Shown here piece after piece: positions 49,001-59,397 of a stretch of 64,000 nucleotides of DNA. The notes beneath the pieces are model-generated. The model saw only the letters and a list, made by a program, of their open reading frames with translations. It did not search any database and had not been told where the DNA came from. The translations under genes and the position numbers were made by a program. Every line of letters begins with the position of its first letter. Within the stretch, counting starts at the first letter, position 1. The DNA lies in contig OZ020611.1 in the NCBI GenBank assembly GCA_963971575.1, forward strand, positions 243,994,654-244,058,653. The letters are read 5' to 3'. The DNA comes from Liopterus haemorrhoidalis (lineage: Eukaryota; Arthropoda; Insecta; Coleoptera; Dytiscidae).

Positions 49001-52000
49001 ATAGGCGGAGATCGACACGAACTGAGCCACTTGCTTCTTTAATACTCTGGACTGTCGACAATGTAGCTATTTTCATGGACAGAAAGTTATGCACTCTCTT
49101 CTTCTTCTTTGGGCACTGTCAGACGGGCTGACTTGTGGCCTCACTCACATAAGTTCTCCATCTTGTTTTATTAATTATCAAATTTTTCCATGTATCTCGT
49201 ATACCAATACTGGTTAGATCATCGGTTAGTTGAGCTCTCTCTTTCTTGCGAGGTCTTCCCACTGGTCGGCGGGTGTTCAATTTTCTCTCCTATATCATTT
49301 TTACCATTATATTCTTCTTCATCCTCATCACATGTCGTATCCACTACGTTCGTCTACCTCTCAGTTCTTGTGTAATACACGGCCTCGAGTACAGCTCTCG
49401 GACATCTTTGTTCTTGCGTATTCTCCATTCATAGACTGTAACTCTGAGCATGTCGAGAGCCGAAACTGCAGTCAGCGAAATATATAAATCTGTGAAAGTC
49501 AACAGAATGGTCTCATTTAACAACCTCCTGTCCAACATTGTTCACCTTCACATATTAATCTAAACAAGTCGTCTCTTGTATCCGCTCACTTCAGAATTAT
49601 TTAAGATCAACACTAGTATGTTATTGGCTCAGACATTGCTAATCCAGTCTATTCTAAAACCGAGATTCGAACCCGGCCCTTTTAAGGAAAATCATGCGAC
49701 ACTTCTACGGTAAGCCAGTGGACATGAGCTTTTCTTCAAATGACAAATAAAATAATAACAATACAATTTGTAGCAATAATCACCCGCTCGTGAGTTCAGC
49801 CAGTTAGTCACAGTCCTTGTCAGTGCGTCCTCATTTTACATTCGTCCACCACCAAGAAAGTCCTTGAGATGGGAAATATATAATAACCCCTTGGTGCAAT
49901 GCCGGGTCTGTCTGCTGGATGCGGAAATACTTCCCAGGGAAATTCGTCAAGCAGAGCATGAGCCAAGGGAGCAACACGCGGCCGAGCGTTGTCGTGCAGC
50001 AGAACCACTTAGCTGCACGGTAATCCTGTATACCGATCTTTTAGTCTGAATTTTAATTGGCCGAACATTTCGTGCGTTAAAAACATGAATTACTGCACTG
50101 CGCATGCAGCGGGATTTTCAATGAGATTGTCCATGATAAATATCAAAGAATATGTACTAGAAGTACCAAGCGGCCTGTGAAACTCAGTCAGTACCAGCCA
50201 AGGCCACACTGAAGCCGATTAGACACGATATGTTTTAAATGTTGTTTACTTTGCGCACGACTCTCCTAGTAATTGTTAATGTTAGTTTCATATTAAATAT
50301 TCTGCTTATTTTAACAGAATGACAATAATTCTACTTTATAAGATTTTTTATTCTAAGGAAACGGGCACAATTATTATTTTTAAGAAATATGCTAATCACT
50401 TTCATATCAAGCGGCAAATAGATTCTAATGTGTTTAATTAAGTATTTTGTGTGATTCGCTTCCTTAAAATTGTGAGGCATATTGTGGTGCAATCGTCCAA
50501 ACAAATATTATATTTATACATATCGATGTCGAAACCCTCACTAATTGGGTGGACCTATATAATAGTTAAAATTTTACTGAGATGGATTGTTTTTATTAAT
50601 GCAATTATTTTTAGTCATTACGGGTGATATTAATTTTTAATTAGGTTTATTTAAATTTGTAAGGATGTAAAACAGGCGTGCACGCAGTGAGTGTTTACGG
50701 GCGTGAGCCCCCCCCCATTCTAAAAAAACAAGCTTTTTCAGGGACCAATTTTTCTTAAAACTGCATGTAAGTCTACTAAGAAAATGAAATAATTTCTGAG
50801 CCCGCCCCCAAGAAATTACTTGTGCGCGCCTAATGTTAAAGATGCCAAAATTATATTTTTAAAAAGTACGCCTATCAAACCATATTAACCCTATTAGAGC
50901 GTAAGTACGTCCGAACTGTATTTTTTATATAAGTATATTTTTATCGCATAATTGTACATTTATTTATGATACAATTCAGCAGTGCAACACAAGTTTTTGT
51001 TAATGCGATTTATTGTTTAAAACAATTAAATATGTAGTGTTTGTTGCTTACTCGCTCCTTGTTCCTCTGCAATAATGTAGATCTGGAGGGCGAGCTGCGG
51101 CCAGGCCTCCAGCTGGGCTTCCCAATATCTTGTACTCGCTATCAGTCTATACCTATATTGGAATGTCTGCAGATGGTGTACCTTGTCCTGTGCGGGCGGG
51201 GTGCCCGGGGCGGGAGTCCTGCAGGGCGGCCACACACATCCGCCCAGGTAGGCGCGCGCAACCCTCCAGTTCTGCCAATACAGGACTGGTACGTCCAGGC
51301 TCAGCGCCAGGTAGACCGGCAGCCAGAGCCAGTGGTACCACCTGCCTGTGTACCGTCTCCTGCAAATATAAAATGCTGCTCATTCGACTGTCGGCCGTTT
51401 GACATACACATTCAGTGCTGGACTGGCCCGCAGGGATACCGGGAATCTCCCGGAGGCCCCTCACCTCAAATTAGAATATCAATGTTGGCTTGGCCCTATT
51501 AAGCAGTAGCCCGGCCCGATTAACCACTGGCCTGGCTCAACTCCACCAGCATTCCCCGTACTAAATATGTTCCCAGTCCAGCCCTGCCAGTATCCATAGT
51601 ACACCTTATAATTATATCACTTTTTTAATTTAATTTTATATTGTTTTTTATTTTACTAGCACTATACTTTTACAGGATACTTAAAAAATAACTAACAATC
51701 AAAGGAGCAGGCTGAGAAAAAAAAAATGTTGATTAGTTATTTTTTAATTTCCTACGCGTCCTGTAATTTTACAGGTCCTTAAGAAATGTATAACACGCCA
51801 GGGGCGGCAGAGAAAATTTAGTTTTTGTTTTGAATTTAAATAGATTCATCAAAATGGTTCAATAATATTCAGTGAAAACAAGACAAGAATGTTCATTTGT
51901 TTCTCCATAAGAACCCCATCAATAGCATGTAAACAGGGGGGCCACGCCTGTGTAATCCGCCCGTCGGCAAACATTCACAAAGCCCCCCCTCCCCATTACA

Positions 52001-55000
52001 ATCCAAACCAAATTGTGCACGTGTGCAAACATTCATGAATAATTGCGTTATTTAGGCTCGACCCTAGCAAAGGGCGGTTACATGAATGCCCGCACACGGG
52101 CGGCTGACACACACGCATGGCCCTGCCTACATACCATTCACAAATTTTTTATAAAATAACAATCAAACACCTCATATCCAGGCACATCGAGTGCCCCCCC
52201 CCCCGGACCATCAGGGCGAGCGCGTCAGTGGGCGGAGAGGAAGTGTCTCCCTCGCGACAGCTGCTAGAGCTGCCCGCTGCCCGGCAAGTGTTTAAATGTT
52301 GAACAGCACTGATTTAAAGGGTTGTTAAGAAGAATTGTTTAGGTTGTTGTCAATATGCCAGTACTGGCGGTAATGGGTGCGGGCAATTGGACACTTTTTT
52401 ATGAAGGGGGGGGGGGGAATTTTTCCAACCACAATAAAATAAAAAACTCTTATTAATAATATAACATAAAACAATATAATCAAAAATTCCTTTTGAATTA
52501 TTTCAGATTACATCAGTGAGCATTAATGACAATATTCTCAGATTTTTATGCCAACCCCTCTGGGAAATAGAAGGACAGACAAAAGCTTACAGGCAGATTC
52601 TTGGTGAGAAACAGATGAAAATAATGTTTTCTCAAAAACAAAATTTGGTTCGTATATCACGCATTAAGAGCTTTCATTTCATATCGCACTCTAAATAAAA
52701 AATACATATTTTTTTATTTGTTTATTTGTTTATTTATATTATTATTATTATTTTTTTTTAAGTAAAGTTTATTAAAAAGTATGTTCATATTTTTCACGCG
52801 ATGTGACGTTTTAAAGCCTCTTTATGCTCTCTATCTCTTTTTCTCCATATGTGTGCATGTAAAAGAACTATGCATGTCAAATCATCTGTTTAGAACCAGC
52901 TGTTTGGCCACAAAGTGGACACACAGATACATGAACTGAAAAAACAAATATTTATAATGAAATATTTATTTAATTTTATTTTCTCAAATATTTTAGATAC
53001 CTTAAATTTTTTTATATTTTCGCGCTTGTGATTTTGTTTTGTCAGTATTTTGTCTATATGCGGGTCAAGGAACTGTATATGCATACCAAATCTGCTCTCT
53101 AGATCCAGCTGTTGGCCACAATTTCTACCGAACAGACAGACAGACAAACATATTCATGAACTAAATAACTAAATATTTATAATTTCTTTATTTTTATTTT
53201 ATAAAATATTTTAGATAACATTATATATCTTATATTATTTAAATAATTAATAACAAAATACTACCTCACCGGGAATGGAATCCGCATCCTAAAGATATCG
53301 TGTCTTAGTCCCAAACCGTTGGGCTTTGGAGGCGTGAAAATTGCGTATGATATCGCTGGACGTGTTGTGGCTCCCCTGTCGCACATAGATAATGCATTTG
53401 TACGGAGCTCAATGCTTTAGGACTAAGATACGATATCTAAAGGACGCGGGTTCGATTCCCGGTGAAGCTGTACGTTGATATCAACTTATACTTATAGCAT
53501 TTAAGTGTTTGACTCATGTGATCTTATATGGCATCTGCAATTTAATCCAAACGAGTATAGTCTCAAATATACTATTTTACCAAAGTAATCTTTATTTTGC
53601 GAAATGAAATATGAACGGTGGAAGAAATAATGTGATCCGCTCAGTATGAGCGAGTCGATATTTTTACTGATCAAAAAATAATTAAATACTCACCAGATGG
53701 ATACTTTACTTTAGATAATTTACCGATTAAACAAAAAACCGGAAGAAAACTGCCTATTTCCGGAACGCTGAACCGAACCCGTATTTTACTGTTGTATATT
53801 AACCGGAACTCAGATTGAACATTTGATCCAGTTTTTTTCCCCAAGTTTTTATTCATTTATTGGAACTGTGAATTAATTTGCCTTCGATCTGCCCCATACA
53901 TTATTTAAACTCAAATTGCAAATGTTCCTTCGTTTCCCAGTTCAGTCAGTGACAGTGTCCTTTAGTGCAGTGTTTCTCAACAGGTGGTCCCCAGATACAT
54001 TTTAGTGGTCCGCGAAAGTTTTTATATGTGTTTTTGCAGTTTTTTCTTTTATTTTTTATGCATTTTTTATGTAAACAATTTATATTTTGTTTATTTTCTG
54101 TAAACTTTCTGTGATTTTCTACAAATAAAATAAATGTATTTAGTAGCACATCAAATATATTTGTTTTCTTGCAAAAAATGAACCAACAATTATTATTAGT
54201 GGTCTGCGTTAGAAAATTATATATTATACTGGTCCGCGGTGCGTTTTTGGTTGAGAAACACTGCTTTAGTGGCATCTCGCATACCTACAGCCGTCCAGTG
54301 CATTCAGTAACTTGCTCTCCACTCCTCTCCGCAGGCTGCTGAGCTGACATTTTCTTTCAGATACACAATACACATAATGGAGCCAATACTTAGGGATTAA
54401 CCATCAGTTTTGTTAACTAATATATTTTATGATCATTCCCAAAAAAATTATATTTTATTCTGTTGTCTCTAATTTATTAACTTTTTTTTTTGGAAAAATA
54501 TATCTGGTACGATTCATATGACGAACCGGTTATTGAACCGGTTCAAATTTCAAATTTTTGAACCGGAACAACAAACCAAACCATCGAATTTAACAAAATC
54601 GTTAACCGAAACAGAACCGTATTTTATACCGGTTCGAACCCTTGGTATAAGAGAATGTGGCATTAATTATGATTCTATGTTTATTTGTTAATTAATATAG
54701 ATGTGTACTTACCATGGTTTTTTAATTTTATAGATAATTTCAAAGCATAAGTTGCCAATGGCTGCTGCGAACACCACAGCGAGGGTGAGTCCTCCATACC
54801 CCCACTGGTGATTCAGGAGGAACTGCACCGCAACAGCCAGGTCTGATCCGATATCGGCAAGGAACAGCAGCAGTGACACTGGGATGGTGTACAGGTCCAG
54901 CCATGTTATGTCATACGCGTGTCGCATGGCGCTCAGACTCCTGCTCGCCCCTGAAACACCCAGGGCTGTCAGACAACCACCTGACACACTGCACCACCAC

Positions 55001-58000
55001 CACCACCACCACCGGTCCACGTGCACGCTCTCATGTGAGGTGTCACCAGTAGAGATGAGCGATATTTTACTGACAGTGATTTTTTCACCGTGATTTATAA
55101 ATCATTGTTTGTAACGGTGATAGAAAACATAAAATCACGCTGACAGTGATTTTACACATGCAGCCTTTATGCAAATTTTATAATATTGTAATTATCGTAA
55201 TATTTGATATGTCTAAAACATATTGATAATTTAAAATTTTTGTGACATGGATACAAATATATCAGCACAACAGAGGTAAATTGTATTAAGCCGCAAATGA
55301 TAAATAGCTCAAAAAAGACGATTTAAGATTGTTTGGCGTCATGCGTTGATCGACTTAATACAGTTTTAAAACAACGAATATCGAAACTAACAAGAGCTTC
55401 TGCTTCAAATTATATTGCACTCGACAGACCATAAAGTATTAAGTCACCTGGCACTAAAATGTAATTTCTGATAAAAATGTGACTTGATACAGTTTATCTC
55501 TAAGGTGCTGATAATTGTTAAGTACTAACATGAAAAATAGCGAAAGATCACATATAAAACTATTTTTGACACAATTATTAATAAATTTTATATAAACAGG
55601 TATTAGGTATGTACTTTTTAAACCAGTAAATATGGTAAATATTTATTGACCTAATTACTTAATAATAAAATAACTTGGAAGAATTACAGTGGATTAGATT
55701 TGGATTAGCACAGGAGAATTTCAGAGGTTAAAAATCAGCCAGAGTAAAACAAGGACGTTCACCGCAGTAAGTTTGTCTAGATAGCAGTTCTGAAGTCTGG
55801 ACAGTGATATCGGTCACCGTTTAAATCACCGTGATTGGAAAAGAACGGTCACTGATGACGGCGTTCCTTAAAAATCAGTGTTGCCCTCATCTCTGGTAAC
55901 CGGCACCGTAACTAACGGGCCGCACTGCAGACCGCTAGCTGCGGTGCGAGGGCTCATACAATGTACTTGTGTTATATTGCTTCCAGAAACTCCCTGTACC
56001 AATATTGCGGGATGGAAGTGGGCCAAAGGGCCACCGGCGGCCCGCTCACATCTTTCAATTCATTACTACTGGGCTGGTTTACCTCCTCAATAATATGCCC
56101 TATAATCCTCCAGCAAAAATGTAGCTTCTAATTAATGCCTGACAGGGGAGTATCACCACGCAATGTAATGTAATGTAACACACACCGTCAAGAATGAATC
56201 GCTAAAAATATATGCATTTTTAAAGGTTAAACGCAAAACGATCTAAATATAAAAGTTATTTGAAACACACAAATAATTTAAAAAAATATAGAAAATTGTT
56301 GCCTGATACCTTACTAAAGTTATTGGCGGTAAATAGTTCTGTAATAGTAAACTGTTCAACAGAAATAAAAGAAAAACGTGCCAAGTACGGAAATATAATT
56401 ACTAACAAACTATTCATCAAAACTTGCAGTGAATTTTGAGTTATCTAATAGGCAGGGCCGTCTTAAGATATTCGGCGCCCATAGGCTACTTAAAATAATA
56501 AGAAAATTCCCCTCTTCATAAAAAAATACATAACCAGAACTGTAGCAATGTTTTTGGCGCCCTTGGCAAATAAAGTACAGTAATACCTCGCCACTCGACT
56601 GCCTCTTAGCTCGACGTTTTCGCCATTCGACGTAAATGTTGAGAGTGAGAGTCGACGGAAGCATCGCTATCAGACGCGTGATCTTAAAATTTGATTTTAA
56701 AATTTGTATACAATACTGTTTATTATTCTTTTTTTTTTTCTGGGTTTTTCTATCACAGTACATTATTGTACAGTATAGTGTATGACTACTGTACATTATT
56801 GTTTTATGTATGCTTAAATTGTCATTACGCAAAATTTTAAACAGTGTATTAAGAAATTATACATATAGTCGGATTGCTGATAAGTGACTGTTCGTTGCTA
56901 CAAGTATCGATATACAATACTATATGCTTTCTCTGTCTATATCATTATAATTATTTGCATACCCATAGTAACGTATAGTGCCCAAGCTGACAACTAACCT
57001 TCAAAATTATTTGAATAAAAGACAAAGCATTAGAAAGAAACAGCATAATTCGTAGATATCTTTACTAATTAAAGCGCGAAAATAAATTTACAGCAGTACT
57101 CAAACAAACAAAATTATTAATTTTAAGGTAATAATTATAAATAAGGAAAAATTTATACTCATACGTAAATTTTGGATTATAATTTGTTGTTTATTCCAGC
57201 AGATTTAAAATTAAAGTTTGTGAATTTAATAATTGGCCGCAAGCCATATTTTAATTAATAGTAGTATTTATTACCAGACACTGACAGCTAAGACAAATAA
57301 CAAAAAACATTTTTAAAATCGCTGAAAAATGGTAACTAGATTATTATATGAATGCACTACTTGATACATGTATGTAACAGTCACCTATCAGCAATCCGAC
57401 TATATATGTATTTCCTTATATGTATATGTATATATGTACATATGATTCGACTCGCCACTCGACGTAATCGCTATTCGACGCTTTTTCGGAACGTCGAGTG
57501 GCGGAGTATTACTGTATTGTGTTTCTTACAATTTAATCCCCCCCCCCCCCCCCAATATATAATTTTCAATACTAAGAAGACTAAAACCGCATTGAGAGCT
57601 CTTTAAATTAACAGGTTGTAGACTGTTCTTTGTTAGCTGTAACTTATGTTTCTATGCATTGTTTTAACGTTGTATAAAGTTATTCATAGCAAGTTAGAAA
57701 TTAATATGTTACGAATAGACTGCCATCTGTGTTTTTTGAAACCAACTATTTGGCTTCGTAAAATGTATTATCGTTCTTATAATTCTGTTGTCTTAGATTT
57801 TAACTACCTAAATACCTAAATTGATCATATTTACTGTCCGTCTTTGTAATTTTGAGCAAGATTTGTTAATGATGACATACAGACCAATTCTGTAACTCAG
57901 TTACTATGATCATAGTAACTAAATTTGTCACTATCAGCAAGGTCAGTTACTATCATGAATGAAAGTCATTATACTTTTATAATATTTTATCTTGTAGTAA

Positions 58001-59282
58001 CGTTACTACACAGTAACTTTTTACAGAATTGATCTGATTATGATAGGTTAAGTAAAGGCATTCGATTACTACGGTGTCACTGATAGAATGAGATAGCCAA
58101 TGTGTTTATATGTCTGTCTCATTAAAACCCTCGCTATCTATAAGTTTAGAAAATCATCCACAATGCACAACGAACAACGTATTGAATTTAGAGGTCTGAA
58201 CGGTTTCACGTCTTACCATATGAGAAACTTCTAGTGACAGTAAACAGTCTATAAGCTACAGTGTATAAACTATTGATTTAAGAGCTCTGAATGCGGCTTA
58301 AAAACATATTTAAGTAATACAACTACTAAGATCATTTGTTTTTGTATGCTACAACATACAAAAACAAATGATTTTAACTTGAGTTAGAGAAAACTCTTAC
58401 TTTAGCAACCGGTCATTAGCGTTATTAAATATACATCGGGAGACAAGGGTATGCCCAGGTGACAAACTAGTATAAGCCCTTGTCTGAAAATTGTCAAAGA
58501 ATAAACCTTAACATAAATTGAATTCTCATTTGTTCTGTATCTTGTTTAACATTTGAGAGGTTATTCACATTCAAATTTAAAAAGTTTAAAGATTAAATTT
58601 AAAAAGAATTCATATGATGTAAGTAGTATTTTTTGTTTTCATGTTTTTTCACTTTTATTTTATAACAAAGAAAATTACAAAAAAAAAAAATCGCTATCTG
58701 GCAGATTCCTTATACGCTTAATAATCAGCGTACAATAAATCGCTATCGGCTAATAAGGCAAGGCCGTTTAATCAGGCCAATTTACTTATCGGTGAAACTC
58801 TAATGATAATAATACATCAATTTTTCGAAATTTTGTTAGTGATATGTTTTACTTACCATAATTTTGGAACATCATCTCCATAAGTATCTGAAGGTAATTA
58901 GATGATTCATCGACTTCCTCAGCAGTAACAGTTTGTTCTAGAATAAAATAGAGCAGGTTTTCACCATTACTTCAAACTTCTCAATTGCACTTCTCAATAT
59001 TTGAAAAGAAGACATATTGCGCAGCAAACACTATGCGATGCAAGAGGTCTCTCTTCTGATCCTGAGTAGTTAATATTCGCATTTACCTCCTTGTTGCGGG
59101 GAAGGCAGCAGGGGAACTCCTTTGTCCGGCTCAGCGGCCCGTGAAGTGGAGGCGACAGGCCCTGGAACACAACACACTCAGTATCAGGCCCATTCATTGC
59201 GGGACATCAGCCCAAGTTATCGGCCCCATGTACGACACTCACCCAGCTCAATCTGCTCTCCTCTGTTCTGTTGAGACTCCAT
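33621..59282 (-). CDS. Gene B: XK-related (XKR/CED-8-like) membrane protein, complete model
   Basis: Seven exons joined on the minus strand (59282-59243, 59161-59087, 58937-58857, 54950-54713, 51359-51052, 47395-47246, 34024-33621) total 1,296 nt and give 431 residues plus TAA. Every junction has GT/AG and the phases match (1,1,1,2,1,1). Residues 1-65 are a hydrophilic, acidic cytoplasmic N-terminus. The XK domain follows: hydrophobic segments near residues 85-110 and 117-135 with the family motif DIGSDL, then EAQLEAWPQLALQIYII near 225-241, then several hydrophobic segments to the C-terminus. About 430 residues is usual for XKR proteins. Known members (CED-8, Xkr8) scramble phosphatidylserine at the plasma membrane of dying cells after caspase cleavage; that this copy does so is inference. 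The promoter has TATA and GATA motifs. Family call is firm; exact exon set is a prediction. Confidence 0.85.
34030..35093. other. Gene B intron start, GC-rich, no gene recognised
   Basis: Immediately upstream of exon 7. Has several poly-C/poly-G runs (34,064, 34,520, 34,776) and GC-rich stretches resembling MITE ends, but no matched inverted ends were found. Confidence 0.4.
35094..35359. mobile_element. Short MITE with TTCGCGACTC ends, opposite orientation
   Basis: 266 bp, closely similar along its whole length to the reverse complement of 1082-1336; ends TTCGCGACT / AGTCGCGAA, flanked by TA on both sides. Confidence 0.8.
35360..39429. other. Gene B intron, repeats only
   Basis: Contains a short relative of the 25133 family at 35,745-35,815, (AT)n at 36,247-36,269 and 36,640-36,655, and GC-rich hAT-like debris at 38,200-38,285 and 38,765-38,912. 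No coding exon seen. Confidence 0.45.
39430..39715 (-). repeat. Diverged reverse copy of the 14.98-15.24 kb repeat
   Basis: Reverse complement shares the GAGATAGCCAATGTGTTTATA block, AGTTTGTCATATGGTA and TTAAGAGCTCTGAACGC-type motifs with 5,430-5,690, 14,980-15,240 and 58,060-58,300. So that intron block is itself a dispersed repeat. Confidence 0.65.
39930..40560 (-). pseudogene. hAT transposase C-terminal (dimerisation) remnant
   Basis: On the minus strand an acidic stretch (NKIEEEDLFDDICPLTNYI, about 40,440-40,530) is followed, after a 164-bp MITE, by MHIFRHFDEQSIPNKTCLLI and VFPLMNAMWTADKAALNLDT (40006-40215). The latter is the conserved hAT C-terminal dimerisation motif region. It then meets a stop after KFNMGK and continues out of frame. 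Non-functional. Catalytic DDE region not seen. Confidence 0.78.
40246..40409. mobile_element. hAT-type MITE inside the hAT transposase remnant
   Basis: 164 bp, GC-rich, ends CAGAGGCGCATTAAG / CTTAATCCGCCACTG; flanks TTGCTTTC and CTGCTTTC (7 of 8). It interrupts the transposase remnant in its coding part. Confidence 0.85.
40568..41608. mobile_element. Helitron-like element 1
   Basis: Begins TCTTTATATATAAAAGAG after A and ends ACACTGCTAG before T, giving the A|TC...CTAG|T arrangement of Helitrons. The first 190 bp match 45107-45290 and the last 30 bp match 46673-46701. Hairpin near the 3' end not convincingly seen. No Rep/helicase. Confidence 0.6.
41085..41300 (+). pseudogene. Transposase N-terminal fragment inside Helitron-like element 1
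   Basis: Frame MAAATGVTRISKKKIYQGEP then DDFDKGVLKRTRLDLHTTKK and VPTL. The order helix-turn-helix (AAATGV), polar linker, DDFDKGVIRRT-like motif and IPTL is common in arthropod Tc1/mariner-superfamily transposases. Stops after 71 codons, catalytic part absent. Possibly carried by the Helitron-like element. Confidence 0.5.
41609..43289. other. Gene B intron; unassigned GC-richer island at 41.93-42.55 kb
   Basis: Region 41,930-42,140 and 42,350-42,540 is less AT-rich than its surroundings with no repeat partner in the window and short open frames only. Nothing is recognised. Confidence 0.3.
43306..44046. mobile_element. Tc1/mariner-like MITE with 75-bp ends, TSD TA
   Basis: Ends CCGGGTGAATTATT / AATAATTCACCCTG, with the inverted similarity continuing through AGGAGCAACATACATG and TTAATGAAGTGAGTTATTTC. 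TA duplicated at 43304-43305 and 44047-44048. Holds the 43559-43889 MITE. Confidence 0.88.
43559..43889. mobile_element. MITE with TAGTGCGTTCGAAGGTGAG ends, opposite orientation
   Basis: 331 bp copy, TA flanks, left end mutated to TACTGCGTTC. The shared frame is interrupted by an early stop here. Nested inside 43306-44046. Confidence 0.85.
45107..46701. mobile_element. Helitron-like element 2
   Basis: Same ends as element 1 (TCTTTATATATAAAAGAG; GGGTATACTGCTAG). A third similar left-end block (TATACCGAGTTGAAATTTGG) lies inside near 45,630, so it is composite. The interior lacks any recognised gene. Confidence 0.6.
46702..47245. other. Gene B intron with hAT-like GC-rich debris
   Basis: GGCGTCACGTGTAGTCGGCC and CAGTGGCGGAACTG ... 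TTACGCCACTG (46,939-47,096) look like hAT-type MITE ends, but target duplications are not found. A reversed relative of the first block is at 51,940-52,140. Confidence 0.4.
47246..47395 (-). CDS. Gene B exon 6: XK domain
   Basis: 150 nt, phase 1 to 1, acceptor TTGGTTGCAG, donor GTAAAT. Encodes WYQWAAVVTSLAGYAATQYT, RSNNIYYKERLS and a following hydrophobic stretch, corresponding to the XKR region where a small helix leads into a basic loop. The opposite-strand open frame here is a shadow. Confidence 0.78.
47396..49654. other. Gene B intron, no exon recognised
   Basis: AT-rich intron. 48,340-48,420 is a reverse match to 9,175-9,250 (CCAGATCTAGTTTCGTATTA). A poly-G run lies at 48,720. Several open frames here lack any family similarity. 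Confidence 0.4.
49655..49730 (-). other. tRNA-like (SINE head?) sequence
   Basis: Minus strand has TGGCTTACCGTAG (A-box-like) and GGGTTCGAATCTCG (B box, 49661-49674) at tRNA spacing. No convincing full cloverleaf, so a tRNA-derived SINE or decayed tRNA is more likely than a working tRNA. Confidence 0.35.
49820..50008 (-). pseudogene. mariner transposase fragment
   Basis: Frame MVLLHDNARPRVAPLAHALL then FPHPADRPGIAPRGYYIFP, the region of a mariner transposase spanning the second catalytic Asp (in HDNARP) and the PDLAPSDYHLF-type motif. In the latter the third catalytic Asp position is replaced (RGYYIF), so it is dead. Ends by frame loss near TFLVVDE. No TIRs identified. Confidence 0.85.
50009..51051. 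other. Gene B intron, no feature recognised
   Basis: AT-rich, with a C-run near 50,709. Nothing else found. Confidence 0.4.
51052..51359 (-). CDS. Gene B exon 5: XK domain core
   Basis: 308 nt, phase 2 to 1, acceptor TATTTGCAG, donor GTAAGC. Its first base completes the TGG codon split from the preceding exon. Encodes a Trp/Tyr-rich membrane segment (RWYHWLWLPVYLALSLDVPV), a proline-rich loop, then the XKR signature EAQLEAWPQLALQIYII. It has no second copy in the window because the gene A equivalent lies beyond the left edge. Confidence 0.86.
51413..51586. mobile_element. Candidate hAT MITE beside gene B exon 5
   Basis: Ends CAGTGCTGGACTGG / CCAGTCCAGCCCTG. GC-rich, 174 bp, 54 bp upstream of the exon acceptor. 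No target duplication found, so old or altered. Confidence 0.6.
51587..53274. other. Gene B intron; direct repeats at 52.89-53.23 kb
   Basis: About 125 bp starting CAGCTGTTTGGCCACAAAG (52,898) is repeated from 53,107 in the same orientation, including ACAGACAGACAGACAAAC-type microsatellite. No exon recognised. Confidence 0.5.
53275..53467. other. Inverted pair of tRNA-like modules
   Basis: GAGCTCAATGCTTTAGGACT...GGTTCGATTCCCGG (plus, 53404-53462) and a degraded reverse-complement version (53275-53330) face each other. B box GGTTCGATTCC is perfect in the plus copy. Likely tRNA-derived repeat arranged head to head. Confidence 0.4.
53968..54263. mobile_element. hAT-type MITE, duplicate of 328-643
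   Basis: Same ends and same CTTTAGTG target duplication; 20 bp shorter by small internal losses near the left end. Confidence 0.9.
54713..54950 (-). CDS. Gene B exon 4: first XK membrane segments
   Basis: 238 nt, phase 1 to 2, acceptor GGTGTTTCAG, donor GTAAGT. Encodes the start of the XK domain: TWLDLYTIPVSLLLFLADIG, DLAVAVQFL and YGGLTLAVV, ending KIKKPW. The Asp-x-Gly-x-Asp motif after the first hydrophobic segment is a strong XKR family marker. The last third differs sharply from the gene A counterpart. Confidence 0.88.
56578..57514. mobile_element. Pogo/Tc1-like non-autonomous element, copy 2
   Basis: Same ends and TA flanks as 3775-4563, 937 bp, with a segment (about 57,340-57,480) missing from the copy 1 element. 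Confidence 0.8.
58331..58372. repeat. Perfect hairpin, 18-bp arms, 6-base loop
   Basis: ATCATTTGTTTTTGTATG, loop CTACAA, then the exact reverse complement. Lies in a roughly 95-bp insertion absent at 15,255 in copy 1. Confidence 0.9.
58857..58937 (-). CDS. Gene B exon 3 (EEVD-containing N-terminal module)
   Basis: 81 nt, phase 1 to phase 1, acceptor TTTTATTCTAG, donor GTAAGT. Encodes EQTVTAEEVDESS then a methionine-rich tail (LQILMEMMFQN). The tetrapeptide EEVD ends at residue 48 of the predicted protein, inside the cytoplasmic N-terminus. Two related exons exist in gene A. Confidence 0.72.
59087..59161 (-). CDS. Gene B exon 2
   Basis: 75 nt, phase 1 to phase 1, preceded by TGTTGTGTTCCAG and followed by donor GTAAAT. 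In the frame set by exon 1 it encodes a proline/serine-rich linker (GPVASTSRAAEPD at its start). The longer open reading frame through this region crosses both splice sites and is not the real frame. Confidence 0.72.
59243..59282 (-). CDS. Gene B exon 1 (start codon)
   Basis: Begins ATGGAGTCTCAACAG and encodes MESQQNRGEQIEL plus one base, ending at a GTGAGT donor. The start is chosen because it is the first ATG about 62 nt downstream of a TATA/TCAG core promoter and the same exon is conserved in gene A. Confidence 0.75.
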
Positions 59283-59343
59283 TTCAATTCTGATAACACT
59301 ACGTTGATAACAAACTAAGTAGTCGCACAAAGTAGACTGTAGC

Positions 59344-59397
59344 TGATGGTAACCGCCGACAAACAATTTATACCCAGCCATATCTTATCTCTTATCA
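59344..59397 (-). promoter_or_regulatory. Gene B core promoter: GATA sites, TATA box, TCAG initiator
   Basis: TGATAAG (59391-59397) and AGATAAG (59384-59390) overlie TATAAA (59367-59372), with TCAG around 59344 and the ATG at 59282. Relative to gene A a short deletion brings the two GATA sites next to each other; TATA-to-start spacing is unchanged. Confidence 0.6.

Noticed and set aside
51041..51502. 153-codon plus-strand open frame
   Set aside because: Shadow of gene B exon 5; the minus strand carries the XKR motif and splice sites.
53402..53467. Functional tRNA gene
   Set aside because: The B box is perfect, but the acceptor and anticodon stems do not pair into a full cloverleaf, and an inverted degraded copy lies next to it.
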